Assembly (NCBI GenBank): GCA_014879735.1
Contig: JACSRN010000132.1
Coordinates: 145,102-196,594, forward strand
DNA length: 51,493 nucleotides
Origin: Paracoccaceae bacterium
GTDB lineage: Bacteria; Pseudomonadota; Alphaproteobacteria; Rhodobacterales; Rhodobacteraceae
Direction: 5' to 3'
The notes under the pieces are model-generated. The model was not told the origin of the DNA. It was given only the letters and a program-made list of their open reading frames with translations, and did not search any database. Each line of letters begins with the position of its first letter. The first letter of the stretch is position 1. A program made the position numbers and the translations under genes. Of this stretch, positions 43,145 to 51,492 are shown piece after piece.

Positions 43145-44481
43145 TTGCCGTTCTTCGTCCGCTGGCCGCGGCCCTGGCACTGGGCGCGGGCGCCGCGCTT
43201 GGCCCGGCGTTGCCCGCTGCCGCGGAATCCGCCTTTGGCTGTTCCGATCTCGACGCGCGCAACCGCATGGCGGCGGTCGAAGGGGCAGACGGCATCTTCT
43301 TCCGCCTGCTGCCCGATCTCGCCATGGATCCGGCCTTCAGCGATGAAACGGTGCTGCAGATGGCCAGCCTGTCGCAGGCGCTGGCCGAGGGCGGCACGAC
43401 CTTCGTCTATGTTCCCCTGCCCACGCGCGGGCTGGCCATGCCCCATGCACTGCCGGCCACCGCCTTCGACCTGGGTTTCGACCCGGCCCTTGCGGCCTCG
43501 CTTTACGATGACATCCTGACCCGCCTGTCCGAACGCGGCATAGCCACCGCCAATGCCCGCAGCGTGCTGGTGGGCGGCCCGGACAAGACTCCCTCCTTCT
43601 TCGGCGCCGATCCGCGGCTGACATCGGCCGGCGGCGCGCGGCTGGCCGGCGCCATCGCCACAACGCTGAAGGACCTGGCAGGCGTGGCCGAACTGCCGCG
43701 CGGCAAGTTCGAGACGCGCTCGGCAGGTCCCGTCAACCTGCCCTCGGACATGCGCACTTTTCTGCAGCGGCACTGCCTGGCGCCGCTGCCCCCCGTCTCC
43801 ACCGAAACCTATGCGACCACCCGCCTCGGCGGCGCCTCCGGCGGATCGGGCGGCCTGATGGGCACCGCAACCGCGCCGCGCATCGCGCTTCTCAGCCATG
43901 AAGACACCGGCGGCACGGCCAGCAACCTTGCCGGCTTCCTGTCCGATTCCACCGGCCTCGACGTCCTGGAATACAGCGTGCCGGGAGGGAACGGCTTCGC
44001 GGCTATCTCGTCCTACATGACCTCGCAGGCCTTCCGTGAGCAGCGTCCCGCCGTGCTGATCTGGGTCAATCCGATCTATGAAAGCCTTGCCGCGCGCGGC
44101 GACCAGCCGATGCGCGAACTGATCGCCGCCGCCGGCCCCGACTGCCGGCAGGATCTGCCCATCGGCCAGGGCACTGACGGCCAGACGCTGATCGCCGATA
44201 TCTCGGGGCTGGATCCCGTTCGCCCCGGCATGCTGATGGTGGATACCGGCGGCACACCCTCGCTGGAGATGCGCTTCGACTTCCGCGGCCGCGACGGCAC
44301 CGTGCGCAGCCGCTGGATCACCCGCGATCCCGCGCAGATCGCGACCGGCCGCTTCTACGTTCCGGCCGATGGCCTGTGGCCCGATGGCGCCGCGACCGTC
44401 GACATTCACATGGCCGGCGCCTTCGGCCCCTCGGCGCGGGTGGCCGCCTGTCCCGAACCTACCCCGAGCGGAGCCCCGTGA
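43141..44481 (+). CDS. AlgX-like SGNH/CBM protein with altered catalytic residues
   Basis: A 446-aa exported protein starting GTG at 43141 (signal about 1-28). It follows the AlgX plan: an SGNH-hydrolase-like domain (about 35-325) and a C-terminal carbohydrate-binding beta domain (about 365-440). The LAGFLSDSTGLDVLEYSVPGGNGFAAISSYM stretch and AVLIWVNP match AlgX. The O-acetyltransferase DxH motif reads D157-P-R159, so His is replaced by Arg, and the GTSxS nucleophile loop reads LSHEDT (251-256). Acetylation is therefore doubtful; binding of polymer is possible. It overlaps the next gene by one base. Confidence 0.75.
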   Translation: MIAVLRPLAAALALGAGAALGPALPAAAESAFGCSDLDARNRMAAVEGADGIFFRLLPDLAMDPAFSDETVLQMASLSQALAEGGTTFVYVPLPTRGLAMPHALPATAFDLGFDPALAASLYDDILTRLSERGIATANARSVLVGGPDKTPSFFGADPRLTSAGGARLAGAIATTLKDLAGVAELPRGKFETRSAGPVNLPSDMRTFLQRHCLAPLPPVSTETYATTRLGGASGGSGGLMGTATAPRIALLSHEDTGGTASNLAGFLSDSTGLDVLEYSVPGGNGFAAISSYMTSQAFREQRPAVLIWVNPIYESLAARGDQPMRELIAAAGPDCRQDLPIGQGTDGQTLIADISGLDPVRPGMLMVDTGGTPSLEMRFDFRGRDGTVRSRWITRDPAQIATGRFYVPADGLWPDGAATVDIHMAGAFGPSARVAACPEPTPSGAP

Positions 44482-47240
44482 TGCGCGCACGCCTTCTTCG
44501 TCCGGCCGTCCTGGCGCTGTTCCTGTCGCCGCTGGCGGCGGCAGCCGAACCGTTGAACTTTGCCTTTGCCCCGCCCGAGGTGGTTCCGCAGGACATCTGC
44601 AACGCCCCCCCGGCCGAGAAGGCTGTCGATAAGACCGCCGACGAGGATTACGATCCCCGGCGCGATCTCTATCTCCTCTACCTGCGCCGCGACATCCGCA
44701 ACCTTTCGGCCGAAGACGCGGATCGCTGGTTCGACTTCATCATGACGCTGATCGAGTGGCAGGAGACCCTCGACCCCACCTTCGACAAGGCCAGTGCCGA
44801 TCTTGCGCGGATCGCGCTCTACGTCGATGCCGGTCGTGTCGACGCCCTTCGCGACAGCGAGTTGATCCCCGGCCTGCGCGCGGCGCATGACGCGCTGACC
44901 GGCGGCCAGAAAGCCACGCTGTCGCAGTATTACATGAACGGAATCGGCGTTGATCCCGACGTGGTCTATGCCCAGCAGCTGATCCGCGATGCGGCCTATG
45001 GCGGCAATGTCGATGCCTTGCTGACCATCGCGCGGATGGAAGTGCAGGGCACGCCGATGCCCGACTGGGATGCCCCGCTCGACCTGACCGTCACGCTTGC
45101 CTTCGGCGGCCTGCTCGGCCCCATGAACGAAGGCATCTGCCGTCGGGCGGAACGGATCGGCGATGCCTATCTGGCCGGCGATATCGTCGCGCGCAATCCC
45201 GATATCGCCTATGCCTGGTATCGCTTCTCGGCCGATCTTGGCGGGGCAGAGGCCGCCTGGAAGGTCGCCGAGGGGCATCTTTCCCGGGCGGTTACGCATC
45301 CCGATGCCGCCACGATGCTTCGCTATCTGAACCTGGCGATGCAGCGCGGCTTTCGCCCGAATGCCGAGGAAGCCTCGCTTCTGGAATCGTCCAAGGAGGT
45401 TCCGCCCGAGGTGCGCGACCGCCTGCTCGGCCCGCCCGAGGCCGATCACGGCGTGGGCGTGATACTGCGCCCGTCGGTCGGCGGCATGATGCAGCTGGAG
45501 GCCAATCCCGACGCGATGGAAGCCGACGAAAGCGGGCCCTATCTCGACTACCTTCGCAAGGTGGCCGAGTTCGACACCGCCCCCGGCTTCGTCTTCACCC
45601 GACTGGCCGTCGAGGTGCAGGTCCGCAAGGGGCGCTGGGCGGGCGAACCCGAGATTGTCGCCTATCTGGAGGAAGGCGCCCGGCGCGGCGACCCCGAGGC
45701 GATGCGGCTTCTGGCATCGATTCAGCTGCGCTATCGCACCGACCCGGCCCGCGTCTCGCGCGCGGCCAGCCTGCTGTCCGAGGCCGCAACACGGCACGGC
45801 GATGCCGCGGCGATGAACGGCCTGGACGGGCTTTATCGCTGCCAGATTCCCGATGCGCCGCGCCTGCCAGAGGCCGAACTCTGGGCCGCGGCCTACCGGG
45901 CGACCGGCTTCGATCCGCTTGAGATCACACCGGGCGACCTTCTGGTCCTCGATCCGTTCCGCGACCCCGAGGCGCTGGCGAAAATCCAGACCCATGCCCT
46001 TTGGGGCGAGGTACAGGGCCTGTCGCAGATGCTGGAACGGGTGCAGGCCGACCCGGCCATGGGCGATATGGCCCGACGGATCTGGGTCAGCCGGATCGAA
46101 CCGTCGAACAAGGCGCTGGAGCTTTTCGCCATCCTCGAGTTCGGCCTTGCCACCAATCCGGCAGAGCGCGACCGCGCCGTCTCGCTGTTCCGCCGGGTCT
46201 ATCTGAACAATGGCGTGACCACGGCGCTTGACCTGTCTGTTGCGCTGGTCGAGCATTACGGCCGCGACCCCAAGGTGGCCGACGAGATCGTCGCCCTGCT
46301 GACCCAGGCCGGCAACCGCGGCGAAGGCGGTGCGATCCGGCTGCTGGCACGGCTGGTCTCGGACAAGCGGGCGGCGGAAAGCCTGTCGATTCCGCCGCGC
46401 AGCGAGGCCGAGGTCTATGCCCAGTTCGCCCAGATCATCGAGGATCGCGGCGATTTCCTGGCGCTGATGTTCGCGATCCCGCATGTGAACCCCGGCATCG
46501 CGCGCGACTATATCGAGCGCGCGGTATCGCTGATGGTCTGCGGCTCCAAGGACATCGAGGAACTGGGGGACGCCAATGCCCTCCTGCAGGATCCGGCGCA
46601 GACGCTGCACTGGCGCATGGCCGGGCTGGTGATCGAGGGCGGGCATTCGCTGTCCCGCCTGGCGCTGACCAACCGGCAGATGGATCTCTACGGCACCGGC
46701 CCGATGCCCGGGCCGGCCGACGTCCTGGCCCGCACCGCCGCCGAGGGCGACCTGGCCTCGCGGCGCAGCCTGTATCTGCTCGCGGCAGATGCCGACCGTG
46801 CCGGATACGATCCGAAGAAAGCCGCCGACATGCTGGTGGCCCTGCTGCAGTCGGGCAACAAGGCGGATGAAGACTTTGCCATGGAAAACTACCGCTCTGC
46901 GCCGGCAGAGGTACGCGCCGCTGTCGATGACGCGGTAGATCTGCGCCCGCTTCTGCGCCGCGCGGCCGAGGCCGGCAACGGGCAGGCACAGTTCGATCTG
47001 GCTTTCCTTCTGCGCAATACCGCACGCGGCGGCGCCGACCTGACGGAATCCGTGCGCTGGCTGACCAAATCGGCCGAAAGCGGAAATGTGGCGGCGATGA
47101 AGGCGCTGGCCGATGCGCTGACCCAGGGTCTTGGCGCGACAGCCGACAAGCAGGCCGCAATCGGCTGGTACGACAAGGCAGCGCGCGGCGGCGACAAGAC
47201 CGCAGCCGAAATGGCGCGTCTGCTGCGCCTCGCACCTTAG
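44481..47240 (+). CDS. giant SEL1/TPR-repeat exported protein (AlgK-like role)
   Basis: A 919-aa protein with a signal peptide (MRARLLRPAVLALFLSPLAAAAE) and no lipobox. SEL1-like units are clear at about 145-200 (ATLSQYYMNGIGVDPDVVYAQQLIRDAAYGGNVDAL) and at 840-919 (GNGQAQFDLAFLLRNTARGG; GNVAAMKALADALTQGLGATADKQAAIGWYDKAARGG), with degenerate helical repeats between. In alginate producers the SEL1 lipoprotein AlgK (about 475 aa) links the periplasmic complex to the AlgE porin. This protein is twice that size and not lipidated, so equivalence is only inferred from operon position. Confidence 0.82.
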   Translation: MRARLLRPAVLALFLSPLAAAAEPLNFAFAPPEVVPQDICNAPPAEKAVDKTADEDYDPRRDLYLLYLRRDIRNLSAEDADRWFDFIMTLIEWQETLDPTFDKASADLARIALYVDAGRVDALRDSELIPGLRAAHDALTGGQKATLSQYYMNGIGVDPDVVYAQQLIRDAAYGGNVDALLTIARMEVQGTPMPDWDAPLDLTVTLAFGGLLGPMNEGICRRAERIGDAYLAGDIVARNPDIAYAWYRFSADLGGAEAAWKVAEGHLSRAVTHPDAATMLRYLNLAMQRGFRPNAEEASLLESSKEVPPEVRDRLLGPPEADHGVGVILRPSVGGMMQLEANPDAMEADESGPYLDYLRKVAEFDTAPGFVFTRLAVEVQVRKGRWAGEPEIVAYLEEGARRGDPEAMRLLASIQLRYRTDPARVSRAASLLSEAATRHGDAAAMNGLDGLYRCQIPDAPRLPEAELWAAAYRATGFDPLEITPGDLLVLDPFRDPEALAKIQTHALWGEVQGLSQMLERVQADPAMGDMARRIWVSRIEPSNKALELFAILEFGLATNPAERDRAVSLFRRVYLNNGVTTALDLSVALVEHYGRDPKVADEIVALLTQAGNRGEGGAIRLLARLVSDKRAAESLSIPPRSEAEVYAQFAQIIEDRGDFLALMFAIPHVNPGIARDYIERAVSLMVCGSKDIEELGDANALLQDPAQTLHWRMAGLVIEGGHSLSRLALTNRQMDLYGTGPMPGPADVLARTAAEGDLASRRSLYLLAADADRAGYDPKKAADMLVALLQSGNKADEDFAMENYRSAPAEVRAAVDDAVDLRPLLRRAAEAGNGQAQFDLAFLLRNTARGGADLTESVRWLTKSAESGNVAAMKALADALTQGLGATADKQAAIGWYDKAARGGDKTAAEMARLLRLAP

Positions 47241-47326
47241 TGACCAATGGCATCCGGCGTTGGCCTTGCCCCTCTTGCCTGCGTCCTGTACCTCTCTCCG
47301 GGGCAACCTATAGCTGGAGAGTGACG

Positions 47327-48370
47327 ATGACTCGCCCATATGCTGTGGCCGCCGCGGTGGCCTGCGCCCTGACCATAACCCTTGCGGCGGCGGGGGCCCG
47401 CGCCGAATGCGCGCTGCCGCCCGAACCTGTGGTGTCGCTGGATTTCGCCAGCCGCTATGCCGAGGGCGATGCCTCCCGATCCGAGCTTGACGGCGAGGCC
47501 GCGGCCGCGGCCGAAGATGCCCTGCGTCCGGTCGAGGATTTCCTGCGCGACCTGACCGATGCCGCGAACGAGGCGGCAGACCGGAACGATCCGGCGGCGG
47601 CCGATTGCGTGATCGAACAGATGGCCATCTGGGCCGATGCAGATGCGCTTTCCGAACTGGGCGGCGGCACGGCAGAGCTGACGATCGGCTCGCGCTTTGC
47701 CGGACTTTCGCTGATCTTCCTGCAGGTTGCGCCGATCGCGCGCGATGCCGACAAGCTGGATATGGTACGCGGCTGGCTGGACCGCCGCATCGCCGATCAG
47801 GTTGATTTCTGGGAAACCGAGGCCCCGGATGGCGCCCGGCAGGGCAACCTGCGCGCCTGGGCCGCGCTTGGTGCCGCCGCGCGCGCCGCCGATACCAAGG
47901 GGCCGAACGCGATGCGCTTTGCCTTCTGGGCCGGCGCCTCGGCCTCTTACGTGCTGTGTACCGCCGACAAGGATGGCAGCCTGCCACAGGAAATGCGGCG
48001 CGGCAAACGCGCGCTGCAATACCAATTGCATGCCATCGCCCCGCTGGTGGTGACGGCCGCCCTGCTGGACCAGGCGGGAACGCCGCTGGCCGGGGTCTGC
48101 AACAATGCGCTGGATCGCGCGGTCGGCTTTGCGCTTGACGATCTGCAGGATCAGGGCCGGGCCACCCAGGCAATCACCGGCCAGACGCAGACCTTCTTCG
48201 ACGGCAGCGACCAGATCGAGGGCTTTCATCTCGCCTGGGTCACGGCCTATCTGCAATTGCCCGGCATGACCCATGCCGACAAGGCAAGGAAGACCGTCGG
48301 CAGCCTGGGTGCCTTGAGCTATTCCAAGCTGGGCGGAAACCAACAGCTGATCTGGGAAAAGCTGTTCTGA
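47327..48370 (+). CDS. AlgL-like PL5 alginate lyase family protein, catalytic His replaced
   Basis: A 347-aa protein with a signal peptide (to about AGARA-26) and an alpha-toroid of the PL5 family: CALPPEPVVSLDFASRYAEGDASRSEL, QMAIWADADAL, MRRGKRALQYQLHAIAPLVV. The PL5 active site uses Asn-His from NNHSYW plus Arg and Tyr from RRxRALxY. Here Asn174, Arg225 and Tyr232 are present but the His position is Leu175 (GNLRAW). Lyase activity is therefore doubtful. It follows the SEL1 gene after 86 bases, with its own GGAGAG ribosome site, and ends the operon. Confidence 0.8.
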   Translation: MTRPYAVAAAVACALTITLAAAGARAECALPPEPVVSLDFASRYAEGDASRSELDGEAAAAAEDALRPVEDFLRDLTDAANEAADRNDPAAADCVIEQMAIWADADALSELGGGTAELTIGSRFAGLSLIFLQVAPIARDADKLDMVRGWLDRRIADQVDFWETEAPDGARQGNLRAWAALGAAARAADTKGPNAMRFAFWAGASASYVLCTADKDGSLPQEMRRGKRALQYQLHAIAPLVVTAALLDQAGTPLAGVCNNALDRAVGFALDDLQDQGRATQAITGQTQTFFDGSDQIEGFHLAWVTAYLQLPGMTHADKARKTVGSLGALSYSKLGGNQQLIWEKLF

Positions 48371-48381
48371 ACGGATGCCGG

Positions 48382-48405
48382 GCGGGCGGGCCAAAAACCG
48401 CCCGC
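48382..48405. terminator. bidirectional terminator between the alginate-like operon and gph
   Basis: GCGGGCGG (48382-48389) and CCGCCCGC (48398-48405) form an 8-bp stem with loop GCCAAAAA, between convergent stop codons only 35 bases apart. Confidence 0.65.
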
Positions 48406-49047
48406 TCAGCCGATCCAGGCCTTCAGCCCATCGAAATGGTCGAAGGCAAAGCGATGGGGCAGATCCTCGACCGCGGATTTCCGGTAGCCCCTGGTGAACA
48501 GCGCGAAGGGCACCCCCGTCACGCGGGCGGTTTCGGCATCGACCTCGCTGTCGCCGACATAAAGCTGCGCCGCGCCACCCAATGCCGCGAAGGCCGCGCG
48601 CAGGGGCGCCGGATCGGGCTTTTTCACCGCCAGGCTGTCGCCGCCGATCACCGTGGCGAAATGGCGCCGCAGGTCCAGCGCCTCCAGAATCTCCAGCGTC
48701 GGCGCCAGCGCCTTGTTGGTGCAGATTCCGACCGGATGGCCTTTTTCGGCCAGATGCTCCAGCAGCCCGACGACACCGGGATAGGGTCGGCTCAGATCGG
48801 CGGGGGCCGCCTGATAGAAGGCAAACATCGCCGCAGCCATCGGCGCCTGGCGCGCGGCGTCCAGTCCGCGGGAAAGACGAGCCTGCTGCACCAGGCTGGG
48901 AATGCCATGCCCGATGAAGCGGATCGTCTCGGCCAGCGTCGCCGGCGCCGCATCTTCGGCCGCCAGCACCCGGTTCAGCGCCACATGGATATCGGGGGCG
49001 CTGTCGATCAGCGTGCCATCAAGATCGAAAACGATGGCACCCGTCAT
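48406..49047 (-). CDS. gph: phosphoglycolate phosphatase (HAD family)
   Basis: A 213-aa HAD-superfamily hydrolase. Motif I is VFDLDGTLIDS at the N-terminus, motif II is CTNK, motif III is the Lys in KKPDP and motif IV is YVGDSEVDAETA. The cap domain placement fits Gph/CbbZ, which hydrolyses 2-phosphoglycolate from Rubisco oxygenation or DNA repair. The start at MTGAIVFDLDGT overlaps the thioredoxin-like gene stop by four bases. It lies downstream of fba and rpe, compatible with a Calvin-type set, but no Rubisco is in view. Confidence 0.9.
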   Translation of the reverse strand: MTGAIVFDLDGTLIDSAPDIHVALNRVLAAEDAAPATLAETIRFIGHGIPSLVQQARLSRGLDAARQAPMAAAMFAFYQAAPADLSRPYPGVVGLLEHLAEKGHPVGICTNKALAPTLEILEALDLRRHFATVIGGDSLAVKKPDPAPLRAAFAALGGAAQLYVGDSEVDAETARVTGVPFALFTRGYRKSAVEDLPHRFAFDHFDGLKAWIG

Positions 49048-49604
49048 GCCTCTGCTCCTCGCCATTTGATCGAACATCCCATCGAGGCCACCTGATGCGC
49101 GGGTCCCATCCCGGTTTCGGCCACCTGGCACATCGCATCGAACAGCTCGCGCCGGGCATCCGGTGGCGCCGGCATCCGGCCGGATGCATCCAGCCGACCG
49201 CGATACTGCAGGCCTGCCGCCGCATTGAACCCGAAAAAGTCCGGCGTGCAGGCAGCCCCCCAGGCGCGGGCAACCTCCTGCGTCTCATCGAAGAGATAGG
49301 GAAAGGAAAACCCCCGCGCCACCGCCAGTCTCTGCATCTCGGGAAAGCTGTCGGCCGGATAGGCCTGCGCATCGTTCGACGAGATCGCGGCAACGCCGAT
49401 ACCCAGGGCCTGCAGGGCGCTGGCATCGCGCAGGATGCGATCCAGCACCGCCAGGACATAGGGGCAATGATTGCAGATGAACATCACCAGCATGCCCTTC
49501 GGCCCGGCCACATCGGCCAGACGGTAGCGCCGGCCGTCGGTGCCGGTCAGCGTGAAATCGCTGGCCTGCCAGCCGAAATCGCAGACGGGAGGGGATAGGG
49601 CCAT
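49044..49604 (-). CDS. thioredoxin-fold protein (AhpC/TSA type)
   Basis: A 186-aa soluble protein with a peroxiredoxin/thioredoxin fold. The redox centre is MFICNHCPYVLAVLD, a CxxC (C-N-H-C) typical of a widespread thioredoxin family found in many proteobacteria; then SSNDAQAYPADSFPEMQRLA, and GAACTPDFFGFN provides the cis-Pro. Likely a thiol oxidoreductase or peroxidase; substrate unknown. It sits between rpe and gph with a 4-base overlap to gph, which may tie redox control to this carbon-metabolism run. Confidence 0.88.
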   Translation of the reverse strand: MALSPPVCDFGWQASDFTLTGTDGRRYRLADVAGPKGMLVMFICNHCPYVLAVLDRILRDASALQALGIGVAAISSNDAQAYPADSFPEMQRLAVARGFSFPYLFDETQEVARAWGAACTPDFFGFNAAAGLQYRGRLDASGRMPAPPDARRELFDAMCQVAETGMGPAHQVASMGCSIKWRGAEA

Positions 49605-49630
49605 CGATGTCTCCGGCGGGATCGGCGCAA

Positions 49631-50320
49631 TTACCCGGCCGCCGCTTCGGCAGCGGCACGGATGGCGCGGATGTTCTGGCCATAGGGCGCCGGATTGGCA
49701 ACCGAACCGCCGCGGAACACGGCCGAGCCCGCCACCAGCACATCCGCCCCGGCGGCCACGACCAGAGGTGCCGTTTCGGGGTCGACCCCACCATCGACCT
49801 GAATATGTACCGGACGGTCGCCGATCATCTGGCGCAGCCGGCGCATCTTGTCGGTCATGTCGATGAATTTCTGCCCGCCGAACCCCGGGTTCACCGTCAT
49901 GACGCAGACCAGATCGGCCAGATCCAGCACATGCGCCACCGCCTCGGCCGGCGTTCCGGGGTTCAGCGCCACGCCCGCCTTCATTCCGGCGGCGCGGATG
50001 GCCTGCAGCGTGCGGTGGATATGTGGCCCGGCCTCGACATGGGCGGTCAGGATGTCGGCCCCCGCCTTTGCGAAGGCGTCGATGAAGGGATCGACGGGCG
50101 CGATCATGACGTGCACGTCCATGATGGTCTTGACATGCCGGCGGAAGGCCGCCACCGCGGGCGGGCCGAAGGTGATGTTCGGCACGAAATGGCCATCCAT
50201 CACATCGACATGCACCCAATCGGCCCCCTCGGCCTCGATCGCCTGAATCTCGCGGCCGAAATCGGCGAAATCGGCGGAAAGGATCGACGGGGCGATCCTG
50301 ATCTTGCGGTCAAAGGTCAT
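49631..50320 (-). CDS. rpe: ribulose-phosphate 3-epimerase
   Basis: A 229-aa TIM-barrel enzyme that interconverts ribulose 5-phosphate and xylulose 5-phosphate in the pentose phosphate and Calvin pathways. Motifs are [44 protein letters not shown] and QVDGGV, covering the metal ligands and the catalytic Asp pair. It starts 12 bases after the fba stop and is followed by the thioredoxin-like gene after 26 bases. Confidence 0.97.
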   Translation of the reverse strand: MTFDRKIRIAPSILSADFADFGREIQAIEAEGADWVHVDVMDGHFVPNITFGPPAVAAFRRHVKTIMDVHVMIAPVDPFIDAFAKAGADILTAHVEAGPHIHRTLQAIRAAGMKAGVALNPGTPAEAVAHVLDLADLVCVMTVNPGFGGQKFIDMTDKMRRLRQMIGDRPVHIQVDGGVDPETAPLVVAAGADVLVAGSAVFRGGSVANPAPYGQNIRAIRAAAEAAAG

Positions 50321-50332
50321 GGACCTCTCCTG

Positions 50333-51382
50333 TCAAAGGGCGCCGGACCTGTAGCGCCTGGCCATCTCATCCATCGGGACAACCCTGATCTTCGAAGCAT
50401 TCCCGGCCGTGCCGAAGGCCTCGAACCGTGCCTTGCACAGATCGCGCATCGCGTCCATGGCCGGCTGCAGGAATTTCCGCGGGTCGAACTCCCTTGGTTT
50501 CGTCGTCGCGATCTTGCGGAACTGTCCCGTCATCGCCATGCGGCAATCGGTGTCGATATTCACCTTGCGCACACCGTGCCGAATGCCGCGGACAATCTCT
50601 TCCACCGGAACGCCAAAGGTCTGCGGCATCTCGCCGCCGAACTCGTTGATGATGTCCTGCAGATCCTGGGGCACCGAGGACGAGCCATGCATCACCAGAT
50701 GGGTGCCCGGCAGCTTCTTGTGGATTGCCTCGATCACATCCATTGCAAGGATGTCGCCAGTGGGCTTGCGGCTGAACTTGTAGGCACCATGCGAGGTGCC
50801 GCAGGCGATGGCCAATGCGTCGACCCCGGTTCGGGCCACAAAATCCACCGCCTGCTCCGGATCGGTCAGCAACTGGCTGTGATCCAGCGCGCCTTCGGCG
50901 CCATGGCCGTCCTCGGCCTCGCCCTGCCCGGTTTCCAGACTGCCCAGCACGCCCAGTTCGCCCTCGACCGAGGCACCAACCCAATGCGCCATCTCTGCAA
51001 CGCGCGCGGTGATCGCGAGGTTGTAGCCATAGCCCGCCGGTGTCCTGGCATCGGCCTCAAGGCTGCCGTCCATCATCACGCTGGTGAAGCCGTGCCGGAT
51101 CGCCGAGAGGCAGGTCGCCTCGTCATTGCCGTGATCCTGATGCATGCAGAGCGGGATCTGCGGATAGATCTGGGCCAGCGCCTCGATCATCTTTGCCAGC
51201 ATGATGTCGTTGGCATAGTTGCGGGCGCCGCGGCTGGCCTGAAGGATGACCGGCGCATCGCAGGCGCGGGCCGCCTCCATGATCGCAAGGCCCTGTTCCA
51301 TGTTGTTGATGTTGAAAGCGGGGACGCCATAGCCGTGCTCTGCCGCATGGTCGAGAAGCTGGCGAAGGGTGATCAGTGCCAT
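50333..51382 (-). CDS. fba: class II fructose-bisphosphate aldolase
   Basis: A 349-aa zinc-dependent aldolase joining glyceraldehyde 3-phosphate and dihydroxyacetone phosphate. Key blocks are [26 protein letters not shown] (zinc-site region), [46 protein letters not shown] and HGSSSVPQ. It is the longer form with the extended central loop, as in CbbA proteins that act on both fructose and sedoheptulose bisphosphates. The gene starts 35 bases after the gap stop. Confidence 0.97.
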   Translation of the reverse strand: MALITLRQLLDHAAEHGYGVPAFNINNMEQGLAIMEAARACDAPVILQASRGARNYANDIMLAKMIEALAQIYPQIPLCMHQDHGNDEATCLSAIRHGFTSVMMDGSLEADARTPAGYGYNLAITARVAEMAHWVGASVEGELGVLGSLETGQGEAEDGHGAEGALDHSQLLTDPEQAVDFVARTGVDALAIACGTSHGAYKFSRKPTGDILAMDVIEAIHKKLPGTHLVMHGSSSVPQDLQDIINEFGGEMPQTFGVPVEEIVRGIRHGVRKVNIDTDCRMAMTGQFRKIATTKPREFDPRKFLQPAMDAMRDLCKARFEAFGTAGNASKIRVVPMDEMARRYRSGAL

Positions 51383-51417
51383 TCATATAGCCTTTTCAAG
51401 CAATTGCCGTTTTCGGA

Positions 51418-51492
51418 TCAGATGAGTTTTCCCATTGCGACGGCGGTATCGGACATCCGGTTTGAGAAGCCCCATTCGTTGTCGTACCAGGA
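51418..51492 (-). CDS. gap: glyceraldehyde-3-phosphate dehydrogenase, C-terminal end (partial)
   Basis: Only the last 24 residues and the TGA stop are in the window; the gene enters from the right edge. The visible end SWYDNEWGFSNRMSDTAVAMG is the diagnostic C-terminal block of GAPDH. With fba 35 bases downstream it begins the visible part of the gap-fba-rpe-gph run. Confidence 0.9.
   Translation of the reverse strand, partial: SWYDNEWGFSNRMSDTAVAMGKLI

Noticed and set aside
44406-48173. Minus-strand ORF of 1255 codons across the SEL1 and AlgL-like genes
   Set aside because: Frame openness on the opposite strand is common at this GC content. It crosses two well-supported genes and has an Arg/Pro-rich start without known motifs.
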